Part shown: positions 21,031 through 22,134 of the stretch, in pieces
Numbering within the stretch: the first letter of the stretch is position 1
Layout of the letters: the number at the start of each line of letters is the position of its first letter
Origin: TMED14 sp965657195
GTDB taxonomy: Bacteria > Bacteroidota > Bacteroidia > Flavobacteriales > Schleiferiaceae
Assembly (NCBI GenBank): GCA_965657195.1
Contig: CBFHNK010000024.1
Coordinates: forward strand, 1 to 22,134
Direction: 5' to 3'
DNA: 22,134 bases
Notes under the pieces: model-generated
The model's database searches: none
What the model saw: the letters and a program-made list of their open reading frames with translations, nothing else
Told to the model about the DNA's origin: nothing
Program-made: the position numbers and the translations under genes

Positions 21031-22134
21031 AGTGCAGTTTCAGTTAAATCTTCATCCAAGGTAGGAAAAATTCCGGGGCGGACTTCGCTCAAGCGGCCCG
21101 TATGCACGTATTCGGCCAGCAAACTGCGCAAATAGGGCTGCTGGCTGAGCAAAGTAAGGCGGTTTTTGAGGGTAGGCAGGTCGTAGACCTCCTGCTCAAG
21201 GCGCACGAAGGCGTAGCCCAAAAAGCGCCCGTCTTCGACCACAAAGGCGGTCTTCTCACCCGGGCCTCGGCCCTTGTCGAGGTAGACCACACTGCCCTCA
21301 GGCCATAGAAAACGGTTAAGCGCTTCAAGCGCTTCATCCGTCGTGTATGGTAGTCCGTCGCGGTTGGATTGCTCCGGCTCTACATTGGGCACCAACCTCG
21401 GAAGCATCACATCGCTCAGCGCCCAGCCGCGGGCCTCGGCCATTCCGCCGAGTAGCGCAACTCCGTCGGCCACCGAATCCACCTGCAGAGCGGGTGGCTC
21501 GCGCCGGATTCCGCGAACGTCCCACAAAACCCCCTCGTCGGTCTCGATCGGGAACAAGCCAAAGCTCAGGTGGTACTTGTCCTTGGCCTGGTTGTATGGA
21601 GGCTTGAGTTTTTTGAGCTCCACGTGCTCAAGAATGTCGGCGAGCAGTAGGCTTCCGGTCTCTTCGACGCGAATGTTGGCGACTTCGGCCTGAAGGGCCA
21701 GCGCCTTTTCGCTGGTCGACAAGAAGTGGCGGTCAATACGTACGCGCAGCTGGTCGGACTTGCCCACGTACAGCACGCGTCCGTCGGCGTTAAATAGGTA
21801 GTAGAGCCCCGTCGTTTTGACGTAGCGCTCGAGCTGCTCGCTGAACTTGTGCTTTCCCGTCGCCGAGGGCTGCTTGAGGTAGACGCCCTCGATGTACTTC
21901 TCGCGGTCTTTCTCGAGCAAAATTTGCAGCAGCTGCACGGTGGCACGGGCGTCGCCGTCGGCGCGGTGCTTGCGGGTGTGCGGAATATTCAGTTCCGTAC
22001 ACAACGTGCTCAGTCCGTAAGCGGGCATTCCCGGCAAAAACTTTTCGGCGAGCGGAATCGTGTCCAGCACCACCCGCTGGTAGTCGTATCCAAGGCGGGC
22101 AAATTCCTCACGCACAATTCGGTAGTCGAACGGT
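21027..22134 (-). CDS. Exonuclease (DNA pol III epsilon-like) and GIY-YIG fusion, 5' end outside window
   Basis: The coding sequence enters the window at its right edge in frame (PFDYRIVREEFARLGYDY) and ends at 21027. The first part is the tail of a DEDDh exonuclease domain: FDY (second acidic motif) then HRADGDARATVQL (third motif, His and Asp). After a linker comes a GIY-YIG domain: GLYYLFNADGRVLYVGKSDQLRVRIDRHF, as in UvrC-type nucleases, with a following ILEHVELKKLKPPYNQ. The rest (about 180 residues) is not recognised. The architecture fits DNA repair or degradation, not the replicative proofreading subunit alone. At least 368 residues are visible; the N-terminal part with the first catalytic motif is missing. 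Confidence 0.85.
   Translation of the reverse strand, partial: PFDYRIVREEFARLGYDYQRVVLDTIPLAEKFLPGMPAYGLSTLCTELNIPHTRKHRADGDARATVQLLQILLEKDREKYIEGVYLKQPSATGKHKFSEQLERYVKTTGLYYLFNADGRVLYVGKSDQLRVRIDRHFLSTSEKALALQAEVANIRVEETGSLLLADILEHVELKKLKPPYNQAKDKYHLSFGLFPIETDEGVLWDVRGIRREPPALQVDSVADGVALLGGMAEARGWALSDVMLPRLVPNVEPEQSNRDGLPYTTDEALEALNRFLWPEGSVVYLDKGRGPGEKTAFVVEDGRFLGYAFVRLEQEVYDLPTLKNRLTLLSQQPYLRSLLAEYVHTGRLSEVRPGIFPTLDEDLTETAL

Noticed and set aside
21305..21335. Tandem AAGCGCTT palindromes
   Set aside because: They lie in coding sequence for an Ala/Leu/Glu-rich stretch and are explained by codon choice.

Overview
The window looks like a stretch of core chromosome from a member of the Bacteroidota, probably the Flavobacteriia or a close relative. 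The evidence is a gliding-type ABC exporter (GldF and GldG parts), a DNA polymerase epsilon-type exonuclease joined to a GIY-YIG domain, a long PruA dehydrogenase, exact TAnnTTTG -7 promoter boxes, and the absence of obvious Shine-Dalgarno sequences. By eye the coding DNA is clearly GC-rich, which is high for Flavobacteriia, so I do not assign a genus or family. I see no mobile element, CRISPR array or tRNA.

Layout. (1) 1-580: the 3' end of a 23S rRNA, a 5S rRNA and a strong intrinsic terminator close an rRNA operon. (2) 603-2411 (+): a very tryptophan-rich outer-membrane beta-barrel protein. (3) 2416-8203 (-): a five-gene run, transcribed in the order tgt, lptG-type permease, EamA transporter, accA, dnaB. 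(4) 8250-10030 (+): a glycosyltransferase-like membrane protein with altered catalytic motifs, then rsmG. It diverges from tgt across 46 bp that carry a -7 box on each strand. (5) 10031-10119: an AT-rich repeat-like spacer between convergent genes. (6) 10120-18101 (-): a tightly packed run, transcribed as SAM-hydroxide adenosyltransferase-like protein, ABM-domain protein, fused GldF-GldG, DUF4340-like protein, dnaN, calcineurin-like phosphatase, pruA. Most joints overlap or are a few bases apart. (7) 18129-20677 (+): phoH, purC and a small beta-barrel protein, ended by a bidirectional terminator. (8) 20746-22134 (-): a partial exonuclease/GIY-YIG protein and, overlapping its stop, a small secreted cysteine-containing protein.

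How the genes fit together. Most are housekeeping functions: replication (dnaB, dnaN), fatty-acid synthesis (accA), tRNA and rRNA modification (tgt, rsmG), purine synthesis (purC), proline catabolism (pruA) and envelope biogenesis (lptG, beta-barrels). I found no convincing new defence or mobile system. The points most worth a second look are the GldF-GldG fusion, the catalytically altered glycosyltransferase, the -7 boxes that lie almost on the start codons (near-leaderless mRNAs), the dispersed-repeat-like spacer at 10031-10119, and the small Cys protein coupled to the exonuclease.
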